The translations under genes and the position numbers were made by a program. A stretch of DNA of 64,000 bases, from the NCBI RefSeq assembly GCF_000499785.1, contig NZ_HG726029.1, positions 1 to 64,000 of the forward strand. The letters are read 5' to 3'. Source of the stretch: Bacteroides neonati (GTDB taxonomy: Bacteria; Bacteroidota; Bacteroidia; Bacteroidales; Bacteroidaceae). Below, piece by piece: positions 35,257 to 43,725 of this stretch (the stretch's first letter is position 1; each line of letters begins with the position of its first letter). Below the pieces are notes generated by a model. That model was given only the letters and a program-made list of their open reading frames with translations, searched no databases and had not been told where the DNA came from.

Positions 35257-36849
35257 ATGACGCAATACGACATTATTATCATTGGCAGCGGACTGGGCGG
35301 ACTCGAATGTGCCGCCGTTTTGAGCAAAGAGGGCTACAACGTATGTGTGCTCGAAAAGAACGAGCGATACGGAGGCTGCTTCCAGACCTACCAACGACAA
35401 GGACACCTGCTCGATACCGGCATCCACTACGTGGGCAGCATGGAGCAGGGGCAGGTACTCAACCAGTACTTCCGCTACTTGGGCATCATCGACCGGCTGA
35501 ACGTGCGGCGCATGGACAGCACCTTCGACCGCATCCATTGCCAAAACAAGGTGTACCCCTACGCTATGGGGCACGAACAGTTTGTCGAGCAGCTGGCCGA
35601 ACACTTCCCCCGGGAACGCGAAAACCTCGTGCGCTACGTAGGCAAACTACGCGAGGTAGGCGAGCTGATCAGTATCGACCACCTCGAGCGCGGCGTACTG
35701 GCCGTGGAGGGAATGAAGCATTTCGGAACTTCGGCCGCCGCGTTGATAGACGAAATTACACCCGACAGTAACCTCCGCCGGGTACTGGCCGGATCGGCAC
35801 TGCTCTACGGAGGTATGCGCGAGGCGTCAACGTTCTACGCACACGCCATGATTAACCACTCGTACATCGAGGGCGCCTACCGCTTTGTCGACGGAAGCAT
35901 GCAGGTAAGCCTCGCCTTGATCGAACAGATACGCGCCCACGGAGGCACAGTGCGCAACCTAAGCGAGGTAACGCGCATCGTTGCGAGCGACACGAAGGCC
36001 GAAGCCGTGATCGTCAATGGCTGCGAACGGTTGGAGGCGCGCTACATCATCTCGAACGTGCATCCGCAACGTACCTTCGACTTGGTCGACAAGAGCCGCT
36101 GCATCAAGAACGCGTTCCTGTCGCGCATCCGCTCCCTCGAAAATACGTACGGCATCTTCACCCTCTATCTGGTGATGAAACCGAAAAGCTACCCGTACAG
36201 GAACTACAACACTTATCTGCACGCCGACAACGATGTGTGGTACCGCAGAGACGAGTACCGCGGAAGGGTAACCAACTGCCTGATCTCGATGCAAGCCACC
36301 TCGCAACCGGCAGGCAGCGACTGCGCAGCACGTATGGCGGGGGCAACAGGCAGCGTACAAACACCAATAGGTAGTGCCCAAATGCGAACAGGCAGTGCCG
36401 CCGGGGCAACCCCCAGTGAGTGGGCCGATGTAGTCACCATCCTCTCGCCCATGTACATGGACGAACTCACCCCGTGGCTCGACACTACGCCCGGACAGAG
36501 AGGTGAGGCCTACCGCCGCTTCAAGGCCGAGCGGGCGGAGCAACTGCTTGCCTTCGCCGCCGCACACGGCATCGACCTGAGGGAGCACGTAGCCTCGATG
36601 TACACCACCACGCCCCTAAGTTACCGCGACTACACCGCCACCACCGACGGGTCGGCATACGGCGTGGTCAAGAACCATCACTTCCCGCAGATAGGCTTTA
36701 TCTCGACCCGCACCAAGCTCGGCAACCTGCTGCTCACGGGACAGAACCTCAATGTGCACGGTGCGCTCGGCGTGTCGCTTACCGCCATGCTCACGTGCAG
36801 CGAATTCCTCGGACAAGAATATTTAGCCAAAAAGATAGCCCATGCGTAA
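35257..36849 (+). CDS. CrtI-like FAD/NAD(P) oxidoreductase
   Basis: The 530-residue flavoprotein starts with a dinucleotide-binding motif (DIIIIGSGLGGLECAAVL) followed by LEKNERYGGCFQTY and DTGIHYVG, as in phytoene desaturases and retinol saturases. The C-terminal FAD contact is GNLLLTGQNLNVHGALGVSLTA. In flexirubin/aryl-polyene clusters such enzymes may desaturate or reduce the polyene. A low-complexity insertion of about 35 residues (around 350-388; Gly/Ser/Ala/Thr-rich, from repeats of a GGCAGTGCC-like DNA word at about 36310-36415) interrupts the conserved fold. The stop overlaps the next gene by 8 bp. Confidence 0.85.
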   Translation: MTQYDIIIIGSGLGGLECAAVLSKEGYNVCVLEKNERYGGCFQTYQRQGHLLDTGIHYVGSMEQGQVLNQYFRYLGIIDRLNVRRMDSTFDRIHCQNKVYPYAMGHEQFVEQLAEHFPRERENLVRYVGKLREVGELISIDHLERGVLAVEGMKHFGTSAAALIDEITPDSNLRRVLAGSALLYGGMREASTFYAHAMINHSYIEGAYRFVDGSMQVSLALIEQIRAHGGTVRNLSEVTRIVASDTKAEAVIVNGCERLEARYIISNVHPQRTFDLVDKSRCIKNAFLSRIRSLENTYGIFTLYLVMKPKSYPYRNYNTYLHADNDVWYRRDEYRGRVTNCLISMQATSQPAGSDCAARMAGATGSVQTPIGSAQMRTGSAAGATPSEWADVVTILSPMYMDELTPWLDTTPGQRGEAYRRFKAERAEQLLAFAAAHGIDLREHVASMYTTTPLSYRDYTATTDGSAYGVVKNHHFPQIGFISTRTKLGNLLLTGQNLNVHGALGVSLTAMLTCSEFLGQEYLAKKIAHA

Positions 36850-38368
36850 ACTACTTAAATACACCCTGATCGGCTTGGCGGTGTTGATACTCACGCCCGT
36901 AGCCCTGGTTACCTACCTATATCTCTCGGCCGATATGCGTACGCCCACGCACGCGCCCACAACGACCGAACACGCGCTATCGACCGACAGTCTGCGTCTG
37001 TACCGAGGCAATTTCCTGCGCCACAGTCGCAACGGATTGTGGGAGTTGAAGGTACGCGGCAACGGATTCGAGCGTGGCGAAGCCATCGGAAAGCTCGCCC
37101 CCGACCTGCTCCATTATCAGGAGAAAGTATTCGTTGACCAAATCAAACAGATCGTGCCCTCGGAGGCATACCTGCGCTTTCTGCGTTTCTTTATCGTCGT
37201 CTTCAACCGCAACCTCGGAGCCAATATCACCGACGAGCTACGCGATGAGATATACGGCATCTCGCTCGCGTGTACCCACGAGTACGACTTCATCGGAACG
37301 CCCTACGAGCGGCAGCTCAACTACCACTCGGCACACGATCTGGGGCATGCAATGCAGGATTATATGCTGGTAGGATGCACCTCGTTTGCCGCATGGGGCG
37401 CGCAGAGCGCAGACTCGTCGCTGATCGTGGGGCGCAACTTCGACTTTTACATGGGCGACGACTTTGCCCGCAACCGCCTCGTCTCCTTCTACGAGCCCGA
37501 ACGGGGCTACCGCTTCGCCTCCGTTGGCTGGGCGGGAATGACCGGTGTGCTCTCGGGCATGAACGAGGCCGGGCTGACGGTTACGATCAATGCCGCCAAA
37601 TCCTCCGTACCTACTTCGTCCGCCACGCCCATATCCATACTCACGCGCGAGATTCTTCAATACGCCGCTACGATCGACGAGGCCTACGCCATCGCCCGCT
37701 CGCGGCGCACGTTCGTGTCCGAGTCGATTCTCGTAGGGTCGGCACGCGACGGACGGGCGGCGGTGATCGAGAAATCGCCCGAGAAGATCGCCCTCTTTGC
37801 CGGCGACGGGTCGGAGAAGATATGCTGTACCAACCACTACCAGTCGCCCACGTTTGCCGACGACGAGCGCAACCGCGAAAACCTCGCCACCTCCGACAGC
37901 CCCTACCGCTTCGAACGGCTCGGCGAGTTGATGCAACGGTACGCCCCCCTGTCGCCCCAAAGCGCAGCCGCCATCTTGCGCGACCGCCGCGGACCGCACG
38001 ACGAACCGCTCCGAGCGGGCAATCCGTGGGCAATCAATCAGCTCATCGCTCACCACTCGGTTATCTTCCAACCCGAGCAACTGCTCATGTGGGTCTCGAC
38101 CGATCCTTGGCAGTGCGGGCCCTACGTGGCGTACGACTTGAAGAAGATTTTCTCCCTCACGCCCCAAGGCGGCACACCGTCTGCGCAAAAGGGAGCACCG
38201 TTCGCACAGAACAGCACACCGTCTGCCGATGCATCTACCTGCGTGCCCGACCCGCGCCACGAGCTCTCCACGCCCGAACTCACCTTGCCCGAAGACCCCT
38301 TCGTACGCACCGACGAGTTCCGCCAGTTTATGAAAACCCGAACGAACCGTTTCTTAAAAAAAGAATAA
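36842..38368 (+). CDS. C45-family autoproteolytic acyltransferase/hydrolase
   Basis: The 508-residue protein has an N-terminal membrane anchor (LIGLAVLILTPVALVTYLYL). A peptidase C45 (isopenicillin N acyltransferase-like, Ntn hydrolase) domain follows. The likely self-processing nucleophile is Cys179 in MLVGCTSFAAWG, followed by VGRNFDFYMGD and GMTGVLSGMNEAGLTVTINAA. The family forms or cuts amide or ester bonds to acyl groups, so a role in attaching or releasing the polyene acid is plausible. A repeat-derived insertion (PSAQKGAPFAQNSTPSAD, about 428-446) lies near the C-terminus. Members of this family occur in flexirubin clusters. Confidence 0.82.
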   Translation: MRKLLKYTLIGLAVLILTPVALVTYLYLSADMRTPTHAPTTTEHALSTDSLRLYRGNFLRHSRNGLWELKVRGNGFERGEAIGKLAPDLLHYQEKVFVDQIKQIVPSEAYLRFLRFFIVVFNRNLGANITDELRDEIYGISLACTHEYDFIGTPYERQLNYHSAHDLGHAMQDYMLVGCTSFAAWGAQSADSSLIVGRNFDFYMGDDFARNRLVSFYEPERGYRFASVGWAGMTGVLSGMNEAGLTVTINAAKSSVPTSSATPISILTREILQYAATIDEAYAIARSRRTFVSESILVGSARDGRAAVIEKSPEKIALFAGDGSEKICCTNHYQSPTFADDERNRENLATSDSPYRFERLGELMQRYAPLSPQSAAAILRDRRGPHDEPLRAGNPWAINQLIAHHSVIFQPEQLLMWVSTDPWQCGPYVAYDLKKIFSLTPQGGTPSAQKGAPFAQNSTPSADASTCVPDPRHELSTPELTLPEDPFVRTDEFRQFMKTRTNRFLKKE

Positions 38369-38369
38369 G

Positions 38370-39665
38370 ATGAAAGAAAATCCCGCCATACAATTCGCTC
38401 CCGCCGAGGAGATCAAGCGCTATCAGGAAGCGCGACTGGCCGAGGCACTCGCCTACCTGCAAGCACACTCGCCCTTCTACCAACGAATGTTCGAACGCGA
38501 ACAGATCAACCCCGCCTGCATACGCACGCTCGAAGACCTGCGCCAACTGCCCGTAACCACGAAGACGGACTTGCAACAATACAACTCCGACTTCGTCTGC
38601 ACGCCGCGCGAGGGCATTGCCGACTACGTTACTACCTCGGGCACGCTGGGCGAACCCGTCACGTTCGCCCTCACCGACGCAGATCTCGACAGGCTGGCGT
38701 ACAACGAAAAACTCTCCTTTGCCACCGCCGGATGCAACGGTAGCGACGTGCTTCAACTCATGACCACGCTCGACCGCCGCTTCATGGCCGGGCTCGCCTA
38801 CTTCCTCGGCGCGCGTGCGCTAGGCATGGGCGTGGTGCGCGTGGGCAACGGCATACCCGAACTTCAGTGGGACACGCTGCGGCGGATCGAACCGACCTGC
38901 GGCATGGTCGTCCCGTCCTTCCTGATCAAGCTCATCGAGTTTGCCGAAAAAAACAACCTCGACCACCGCCGCTCCTCCCTGCGCCGATGCATCTGTATAG
39001 GCGAGTCGCTGCGCAACAGCGACTTCTCGCTCAACACCCTCGGACAGCGTATTGCCGACAAGTGGCCTGAGCTGGAGTTGCTCTCGACGTATGCATCGAC
39101 CGAGATGCAGTCCTCCTTCACCGAGTGCCCCGCCCACCGCGGCGGCCACCTGCAACCGGAGCTGATCATCGTTGAGTTTCTCGACGACAATAACCAGCCC
39201 GTAGCCCCCGGCGAGCCCGGAGAGGTGACCATCACCACACTGGGCGTGACGGGGATGCCCTTGCTGCGCTTCAAAACGGGCGACATATGCTACCACCACA
39301 CCGAACGTTGCGCGTGCGGACGCCATACGATGCGCCTCAGCCCTGTGCTCGGACGCAAGGGGCAGATGATAAAGTATAAAGGAACCACGCTCTATCCCCC
39401 GGCGCTGTTCGACATTCTCGACAATGTGCCCGGTCTGTCCAACTATCTCATCGAGGTCTCGACCAACGAGCTGGGCACAGACGAAATTCTCATCCGCATC
39501 GGTGCCCGTCGGTGCGACGAAGCGTTTGCCAAGGAAATTAAAGACCTTTTCCGCTCCAAGGTGCGCGTGGCGCCCGGTATTCGGTTCGAATCCCCCGAGG
39601 CGATAGCCAAGATACAAATGCCGCCTATGAGCAGAAAAACAATAAAATTCATTGATTTACGATAA
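38370..39665 (+). CDS. PaaK-like aryl-CoA/ACP ligase (AMP-binding)
   Basis: The 431-residue protein resembles phenylacetate-CoA ligases, with the P-loop-like TTSGTLGEPVTFALT (residues 88-102), LLSTYASTEMQSSFTECPAH and TGDICYHHTERCACGRHTMRL. It adenylates an aromatic acid and passes it to CoA or an acyl carrier protein. With the tyrosine ammonia-lyase in the same cluster, the substrate is probably 4-coumarate, the starter unit of the polyene. It begins 1 bp after the preceding stop and is the last gene of the first operon; a new promoter follows. Confidence 0.85.
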   Translation: MKENPAIQFAPAEEIKRYQEARLAEALAYLQAHSPFYQRMFEREQINPACIRTLEDLRQLPVTTKTDLQQYNSDFVCTPREGIADYVTTSGTLGEPVTFALTDADLDRLAYNEKLSFATAGCNGSDVLQLMTTLDRRFMAGLAYFLGARALGMGVVRVGNGIPELQWDTLRRIEPTCGMVVPSFLIKLIEFAEKNNLDHRRSSLRRCICIGESLRNSDFSLNTLGQRIADKWPELELLSTYASTEMQSSFTECPAHRGGHLQPELIIVEFLDDNNQPVAPGEPGEVTITTLGVTGMPLLRFKTGDICYHHTERCACGRHTMRLSPVLGRKGQMIKYKGTTLYPPALFDILDNVPGLSNYLIEVSTNELGTDEILIRIGARRCDEAFAKEIKDLFRSKVRVAPGIRFESPEAIAKIQMPPMSRKTIKFIDLR

Positions 39666-39681
39666 ATTCTTTCTATATTTG
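39651..39681 (+). promoter_or_regulatory. Promoter of the 39729 gene
   Basis: ATTG (39651-39654), 19 bp, then TATATTTG (39674-39681). The gene 39729-40295 starts 48 bp later, so it appears to be a separate transcription unit inside the cluster. Confidence 0.55.
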
Positions 39682-39728
39682 GCACGAACCCCACAAACGG
39701 GGAGCCGAACCCTAAAACACTACCAATT

Positions 39729-40295
39729 ATGAAACAACTACTTATGGCCCTGATGCTTGCCACCGTGCTGCCTCTCTTCGGGCAAACCCCGCAGGAGATT
39801 TCCTCCATTACATTCTACGGTATAGACTACTCGCTGGTGCGCGTATACGGAGCCTCCGAATCGCCCACACAGTTCCGCTACACCTTTGGCGAGATCAACA
39901 ATCTCTTCATCACCGAGCCGAAGAAGTACGACATCGGTAAGTATACGGGCAAGAAACTGAACGAAATTTCGCTCGATGCCGTAAACGAGGTAAACCAGAA
40001 GCTGAACCTGCACGATTTGGTCACGACCACCCCCGATTATACACTCGATGCCACGCAAATCACCCAAGCCGTGCGCCAACTGCCCATCAAGAAGGGAGCC
40101 GAAGGTACGGGCGCAGTCATCGTAGCACAGCTACTCAATAAAGCCGACAACCGCGGTACGTACGAGTTGGTATACTTCGACGTAGCCACGCGCGAGATCA
40201 TCGACGGCATCACCATGAGCGGCAAGGCGGGCGGTTTCGGTCTGCGCAACTTCTGGGCAGGCTCTATCTACAAAGCACTCAAAAACCTTCGCTGA
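39729..40295 (+). CDS. Exported protein of unknown function
   Basis: The 188-residue product has a signal peptide (MKQLLMALMLATVLPLFGQT) and a mixed alpha/beta body. I do not recognise the family. Visible features are VYFDVATREIIDGITMSGKA near the C-terminus, a form found in several small periplasmic or outer-membrane Bacteroidetes proteins, and no cysteine pairs. It has its own promoter and lies between two halves of the biosynthetic cluster without an obvious link to it. The 22-bp repeat array follows. Confidence 0.7.
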   Translation: MKQLLMALMLATVLPLFGQTPQEISSITFYGIDYSLVRVYGASESPTQFRYTFGEINNLFITEPKKYDIGKYTGKKLNEISLDAVNEVNQKLNLHDLVTTTPDYTLDATQITQAVRQLPIKKGAEGTGAVIVAQLLNKADNRGTYELVYFDVATREIIDGITMSGKAGGFGLRNFWAGSIYKALKNLR

Positions 40296-40300
40296 AAAAC

Positions 40301-40314
40301 GCCTCCGCGGAGGC
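40301..40314. repeat. GC-rich palindrome after the 39729 gene
   Basis: GCCTCCGCGGAGGC is a perfect 14-bp palindrome 6 bp past the stop codon. It could form a 5-bp stem with a CGCG loop. No T-run follows, so termination is uncertain. Confidence 0.35.
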
Positions 40315-40320
40315 ATCCGA

Positions 40321-40450
40321 AATTACATACGTACATAAATAAAATTACATACGTACCCGAGAAAATTTACATACGTATGCAAGCGTACACTACATACGTA
40401 TGTAGCCAAAATTACATACGTGCATAAAATAACTTACGCACGTATGTAAT
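40321..40450. repeat. Array B: six 22-bp-phased TTACATACGTATGTAA units
   Basis: Six copies of a palindromic core (consensus TTACATACGTATGTAA, centred on ACGT) start at 40323, 40345, 40367, 40390, 40412 and 40434, spaced 22 bp (once 23), about two turns of the helix. The fourth copy is a perfect palindrome; in others one half is diverged. The array lies between an exported protein gene and an HU-family gene. The regular phase suggests a row of sites for a dimeric DNA-binding protein on one face of the DNA. Confidence 0.85.
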
Positions 40451-40508
40451 TCAAACTACCCTTTCCATGCCCGAAATCTCTATTTACTAACCATTATAAT
40501 GAAGACGC

Positions 40509-40931
40509 ATGAAAGTAAAACTCATTCCGCGGAAAAACCCGCAAAAGCGCGACGCCGCTCCCAAGTACTATGCCGAGCCCCAATACGAGGGTACGATAGA
40601 CATTGATTTTATTGCCCGACAAATTGCCGGACGCTCCTCTCTCACAGCAGGCGACATCAAGAACGTACTGAGCAATTTCCTTGAGGAGATGCCCACCTAC
40701 ATGCTGCTCGGCCGATCGGTCAAGCTGAACGAACTGGGAACTTTCCGCATCTCCTTCAGCAGTGAAGGCGCAGCGGAGGAATCGGCCTTCAAGACCTCGA
40801 TGATCAAGGGGTTGAAGATAATCTTCACGCCCGACGTGACGATGAAAAGCCGCATCAAAGACGGCATTACCTACGAGGTGATACGCAGTAAAAAGGCGGA
40901 CGGGGGCGAGCCCGAAAACCCATTTGAGTAA
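40509..40931 (+). CDS. HU/IHF-family DNA-binding protein (Bacteroidetes variant)
   Basis: The 140-residue protein matches the long HU-like family of Bacteroidetes. It has a basic N-terminus (MKVKLIPRKNPQKRDAAPKY), a helical dimerisation part (IDFIARQIAGRSSLTAGDIK, FLEEMPTYMLLGRSVKLNEL) and the beta region GTFRISFSSEGA. The C-terminal tail is extended compared with E. coli HU. It would bend or organise DNA. It lies directly after the 22-bp repeat array; whether it binds there is untested. Confidence 0.85.
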   Translation: MKVKLIPRKNPQKRDAAPKYYAEPQYEGTIDIDFIARQIAGRSSLTAGDIKNVLSNFLEEMPTYMLLGRSVKLNELGTFRISFSSEGAAEESAFKTSMIKGLKIIFTPDVTMKSRIKDGITYEVIRSKKADGGEPENPFE

Positions 40932-40947
40932 ATGTGAAAGCACACAT

Positions 40948-41026
40948 AATGAGGCAGGCGGGGGCTCTTATATTTCATTTTTTTTGTTGTTAAAGTTTTG
41001 ATTGCCCCCGTCCTGCCTTTCTCATT
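40948..41026 (+). terminator. Long-loop GC-rich inverted repeat after HU gene
   Basis: AGGCAGGCGGGGGC (40952-40965) pairs with GCCCCCGtCCTGCCT (41004-41018) apart from one bulged T. Flanking AATGAG/CTCATT extends the stem. The loop of 38 nt contains a run of eight T. It may terminate the HU transcript or be a structured leader of the next gene. Confidence 0.4.
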
Positions 41027-41058
41027 CAAACGTATAGAAATAAAAAAGAAAACGAATC

Positions 41059-41847
41059 ATGAAAAAAGTAAGTTTGCTCCTGCTGCTGTTGCTGCTCATT
41101 AGTGCCTATGCCGGCGCACAGAACCAATACCAAGAGGTGGTGTACCTGAAGGACGGCAGTACCGTTCGCGGTATGATCATCGAACAAGTGCCCAACGTTT
41201 CGCTCAAAATAAAAACGGCCGACGGCAGTATCTTCGCCTACCCCATGACGGAGGTGGAGAAAATTACGAAAGAACCCTTCCGCATGCGGCAACGCGACGC
41301 CTCACGGCGGTATTCGGGCAACCGCGAGTATAGATATAGGGGCGTTGCCGATGAGAACACTCTTTACAACTGGGCTCATCTCAATCAAAATTTGCGCGGA
41401 TACAAGGGCTTTGTCGACGCAGGTTATCAGTTCGATCTGAGCGGTCATAATGCAAATTCGTTTGAGGTCTTGACCTCGCACGGCTACCAATTCAATAACT
41501 ACATCTTCGTCGGTGGTGGCGGTGGAATTATCTACTACACCGGTCTCGAAAAGGTGATGATACCTTTCTTTAGTAACTTCCGCGTCAACTTCGGCCAACG
41601 ACCCGCCACCCCTTTTGCCGATGTGAAACTGGGCTACAGTGCGGGCGACATGCCGGGCGCATACTTCTCCCTCGGTCTGGGCATGCGCATCAAAGTGGCA
41701 GACAGAAAGGCGATTAATCTGCGCCTTGAGTACGCAGCCCAACAGCAAGGCTATGAATGGGAATTTCACACCAACAACGGCTACGATTTCTACGACGCCT
41801 CGTTTACGGCAAGCTCGCTCGGCTTTAAAGTCGGGTTCGAGTTCTAA
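41059..41847 (+). CDS. Putative outer-membrane beta-barrel protein
   Basis: The 262-residue product has a signal peptide rich in Leu (MKKVSLLLLLLLLISAYAGAQ). A small N-terminal domain follows (EVVYLKDGSTVRGMIIEQVPN, in part) of the kind seen in Bacteroidetes exported proteins. A C-terminal half of alternating strands with many Gly/Tyr residues ends in ...SSLGFKVGFEF, a C-terminal aromatic typical of outer-membrane barrels. Family and function are not known. It sits with the exported protein and HU gene between the two halves of the biosynthetic cluster. Confidence 0.65.
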   Translation: MKKVSLLLLLLLLISAYAGAQNQYQEVVYLKDGSTVRGMIIEQVPNVSLKIKTADGSIFAYPMTEVEKITKEPFRMRQRDASRRYSGNREYRYRGVADENTLYNWAHLNQNLRGYKGFVDAGYQFDLSGHNANSFEVLTSHGYQFNNYIFVGGGGGIIYYTGLEKVMIPFFSNFRVNFGQRPATPFADVKLGYSAGDMPGAYFSLGLGMRIKVADRKAINLRLEYAAQQQGYEWEFHTNNGYDFYDASFTASSLGFKVGFEF

Positions 41848-41886
41848 TACATACGCACACAACAGAAAATACAGCTAACCTGTGGG

Positions 41887-42056
41887 GTGAAGAAAAAAGA
41901 TACGAACGAACAGGTGGGTACAATCAAGATACGCAACTCCTCGGTCAATAACTTCCGGGGAGTCGGCATGGAGAGCTTTTACCGCCTGTAAGAGACCTAT
42001 GCAAAGGCCGAACGGGAGCCGGCAAAACGCCCCATAAAGAAGGAAAAACTTACGTA
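41887..42056 (+). pseudogene. Possible decayed small gene
   Basis: From GTG 41887 one frame reads 34 residues (KKKDTNEQVGTIKIRNSSVN and so on) to TAA 41989-41991. It then continues open in the same frame with a Lys/Glu-rich stretch to a second TAA at 42054-42056. The composition looks coding but no family was recognised. It may be a remnant interrupted by one stop codon, or chance. Confidence 0.25.
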
Positions 42057-42151
42057 ATTATTACCGTACAAATGCTTCTGTATATAGGAAAAACCAAAAA
42101 CGTTAAAAAAGTTTCATACATACAAGTGCCTTATATATAAGATAAATTGCC

Positions 42152-42159
42152 TACTTTTG
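42152..42159 (+). promoter_or_regulatory. -7 element of the second cluster operon
   Basis: TACTTTTG followed by C lies 37 bp upstream of the ammonia-lyase ATG. A -33 TTTG is not visible at the usual distance. The box suggests that the genes from 42196 onward form a separate operon. The stretch 42057-42151 holds nothing else recognised. Confidence 0.55.
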
Positions 42160-42195
42160 CAGCTCGGTAAGAAAAAAAATATCTAATTCATTAAT

Positions 42196-43725
42196 ATGAA
42201 AACGGGCAAGGAGATACACTTAGACACGCTGTACGCACTGTTATTTCAAGACGAGACACTCGAACTGGCACCCGAATGCACGGCAAACATCGAACGTAGT
42301 TACGACTTTCTGAAAACGTTTGCCGCCGATAAAATCATTTATGGCATCAACACCGGGTTCGGACCCATGGCACAATACCGCATTGAGAACGATTCGCTCA
42401 CCGCGCTACAATACAACATTATCCGCAGTCACGCCACCGGCGCAGGACAACCGCTGCCGCCACTCTACGTGCGCGCAGCGATGATTGCCCGCCTGTACAC
42501 GTTCGTACAGGGCAAGTCGGGCGTGCACCCCGAACTGCCCGCACTGCTCACTGCCTTCATCAACCACCACATCTGCCCCCTGATACCCGAACACGGGAGC
42601 GTGGGCGCAAGCGGCGATCTGGTGCAGCTGGCACACATTGCACTCACACTCATCGGCGAGGGCGAAGTATTCTATCAAGGACAGCTACGGCCTACGGCGG
42701 AGGTGATGAACGAACTCAAGCTCACGCCCCTGCGGATGCATATCCGCGAGGGACTGTCGGTAACGAACGGCACGTCGGTGATGACCGGTATCGGCATCGT
42801 TAACCTCATCTACGCGCGCAAACTGCTGCGCTGGGGCGTCGTTGCCTCGGTGATGATGAACGAGATAGCGGCTTCGTACGACGACTTCCTGTCCGAACCC
42901 CTCAACGCAGCCAAGCATCACCCCGGACAACAGCAGATTGCGCTCGCCATGCGCCGCCTGCTCGAAGGGAGCCAATGCGTGCGCCGCCGCGAAAATGAGC
43001 TGTACACGGGCGAGCATACCGAAAAGATATTTACCCACAAGGTGCAACCCTACTACTCACTGCGCTGCACACCGCAGATATTGGGCCCGGTGCTCGATAC
43101 ACTGACTAACGTGGAGCGCGTGCTCGTGGGCGAGATAAACTCCGCCTGCGACAACCCGATCGTAGACCCCGATACGGAGAACATTTACCACGGGGGCAAC
43201 TTCCACGGCGATTATGTGGCGTTCGAGATGGACAAACTCAAAATCTCGGTCACCAAACTAACCATGCTGGCCGAGCGGCAGCTGAATTATCTCTTCCACG
43301 ACCGCATCAACGGGATCCTGCCACCGTTCGTAAATCTGGGCACACTGGGGCTGAACTACGGCTTGCAGGCATCGCAATTTACAGCCACATCGACCACCGC
43401 CGAGTGTCAAACCCTCTCGACGCCGATGTACGTGCACAGCATCCCTAACAACAATGATAACCAAGACATCGTAAGTATGGGCACAAACGCAGCCCTGCTG
43501 GCAAAGACGGTCATAGAAAACTCGTATCAGGTCATGTCCGTACTCTTCATGGCACTGGTACAGGCGGTAGACTGTCTCGAAATAGAGGAAAAGTTGAGCA
43601 CACAGTCGCGAGCCGTGTACACGGAGATTCGCGCCTTCTTTCCCCGCTTTGCCGACGACACGCCCAAATATAAGGAGATAGCCGCCATGACGGAGTATTT
43701 AAAGAAAGGAACTGACGAATTATGA
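42196..43725 (+). CDS. Tyrosine ammonia-lyase (MIO-dependent aromatic amino acid lyase)
   Basis: This 509-residue enzyme should deaminate tyrosine to 4-coumarate, the aromatic starter of the polyene. The MIO cofactor forms from Ala138-Ser139-Gly140 in HGSVGASGDLVQLAH; the catalytic Tyr49 is in IIYGINTGFGPMAQYRI. From memory it is very close to the flexirubin-cluster enzyme of Flavobacterium johnsoniae (FjTAL): shared LQYNxIRSH, EVFYxGxxRPTxEV, IYHGGNFHGDY and MYVHSIPNNNDNQDIVSMGTN. The selectivity pair is Ser78-His79, as in FjTAL and histidine lyases, so the residue pair alone does not exclude histidine; the gene context favours tyrosine. Its stop overlaps fabG by 4 bp. Confidence 0.9.
   Translation: MKTGKEIHLDTLYALLFQDETLELAPECTANIERSYDFLKTFAADKIIYGINTGFGPMAQYRIENDSLTALQYNIIRSHATGAGQPLPPLYVRAAMIARLYTFVQGKSGVHPELPALLTAFINHHICPLIPEHGSVGASGDLVQLAHIALTLIGEGEVFYQGQLRPTAEVMNELKLTPLRMHIREGLSVTNGTSVMTGIGIVNLIYARKLLRWGVVASVMMNEIAASYDDFLSEPLNAAKHHPGQQQIALAMRRLLEGSQCVRRRENELYTGEHTEKIFTHKVQPYYSLRCTPQILGPVLDTLTNVERVLVGEINSACDNPIVDPDTENIYHGGNFHGDYVAFEMDKLKISVTKLTMLAERQLNYLFHDRINGILPPFVNLGTLGLNYGLQASQFTATSTTAECQTLSTPMYVHSIPNNNDNQDIVSMGTNAALLAKTVIENSYQVMSVLFMALVQAVDCLEIEEKLSTQSRAVYTEIRAFFPRFADDTPKYKEIAAMTEYLKKGTDEL

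Noticed and set aside
40321..40450. Could the 22-bp-phased repeats be a CRISPR array?
   Set aside because: The units are palindromic with only about 6 bp between cores, there are no unique ~30-bp spacers and no cas genes in the window.
42196..43725. Histidine ammonia-lyase (hutH) for histidine breakdown
   Set aside because: The Ser-His pair is HAL-like, but the overall sequence follows the Flavobacterium tyrosine lyase and no other histidine-degradation gene is nearby; histidine activity is not excluded.
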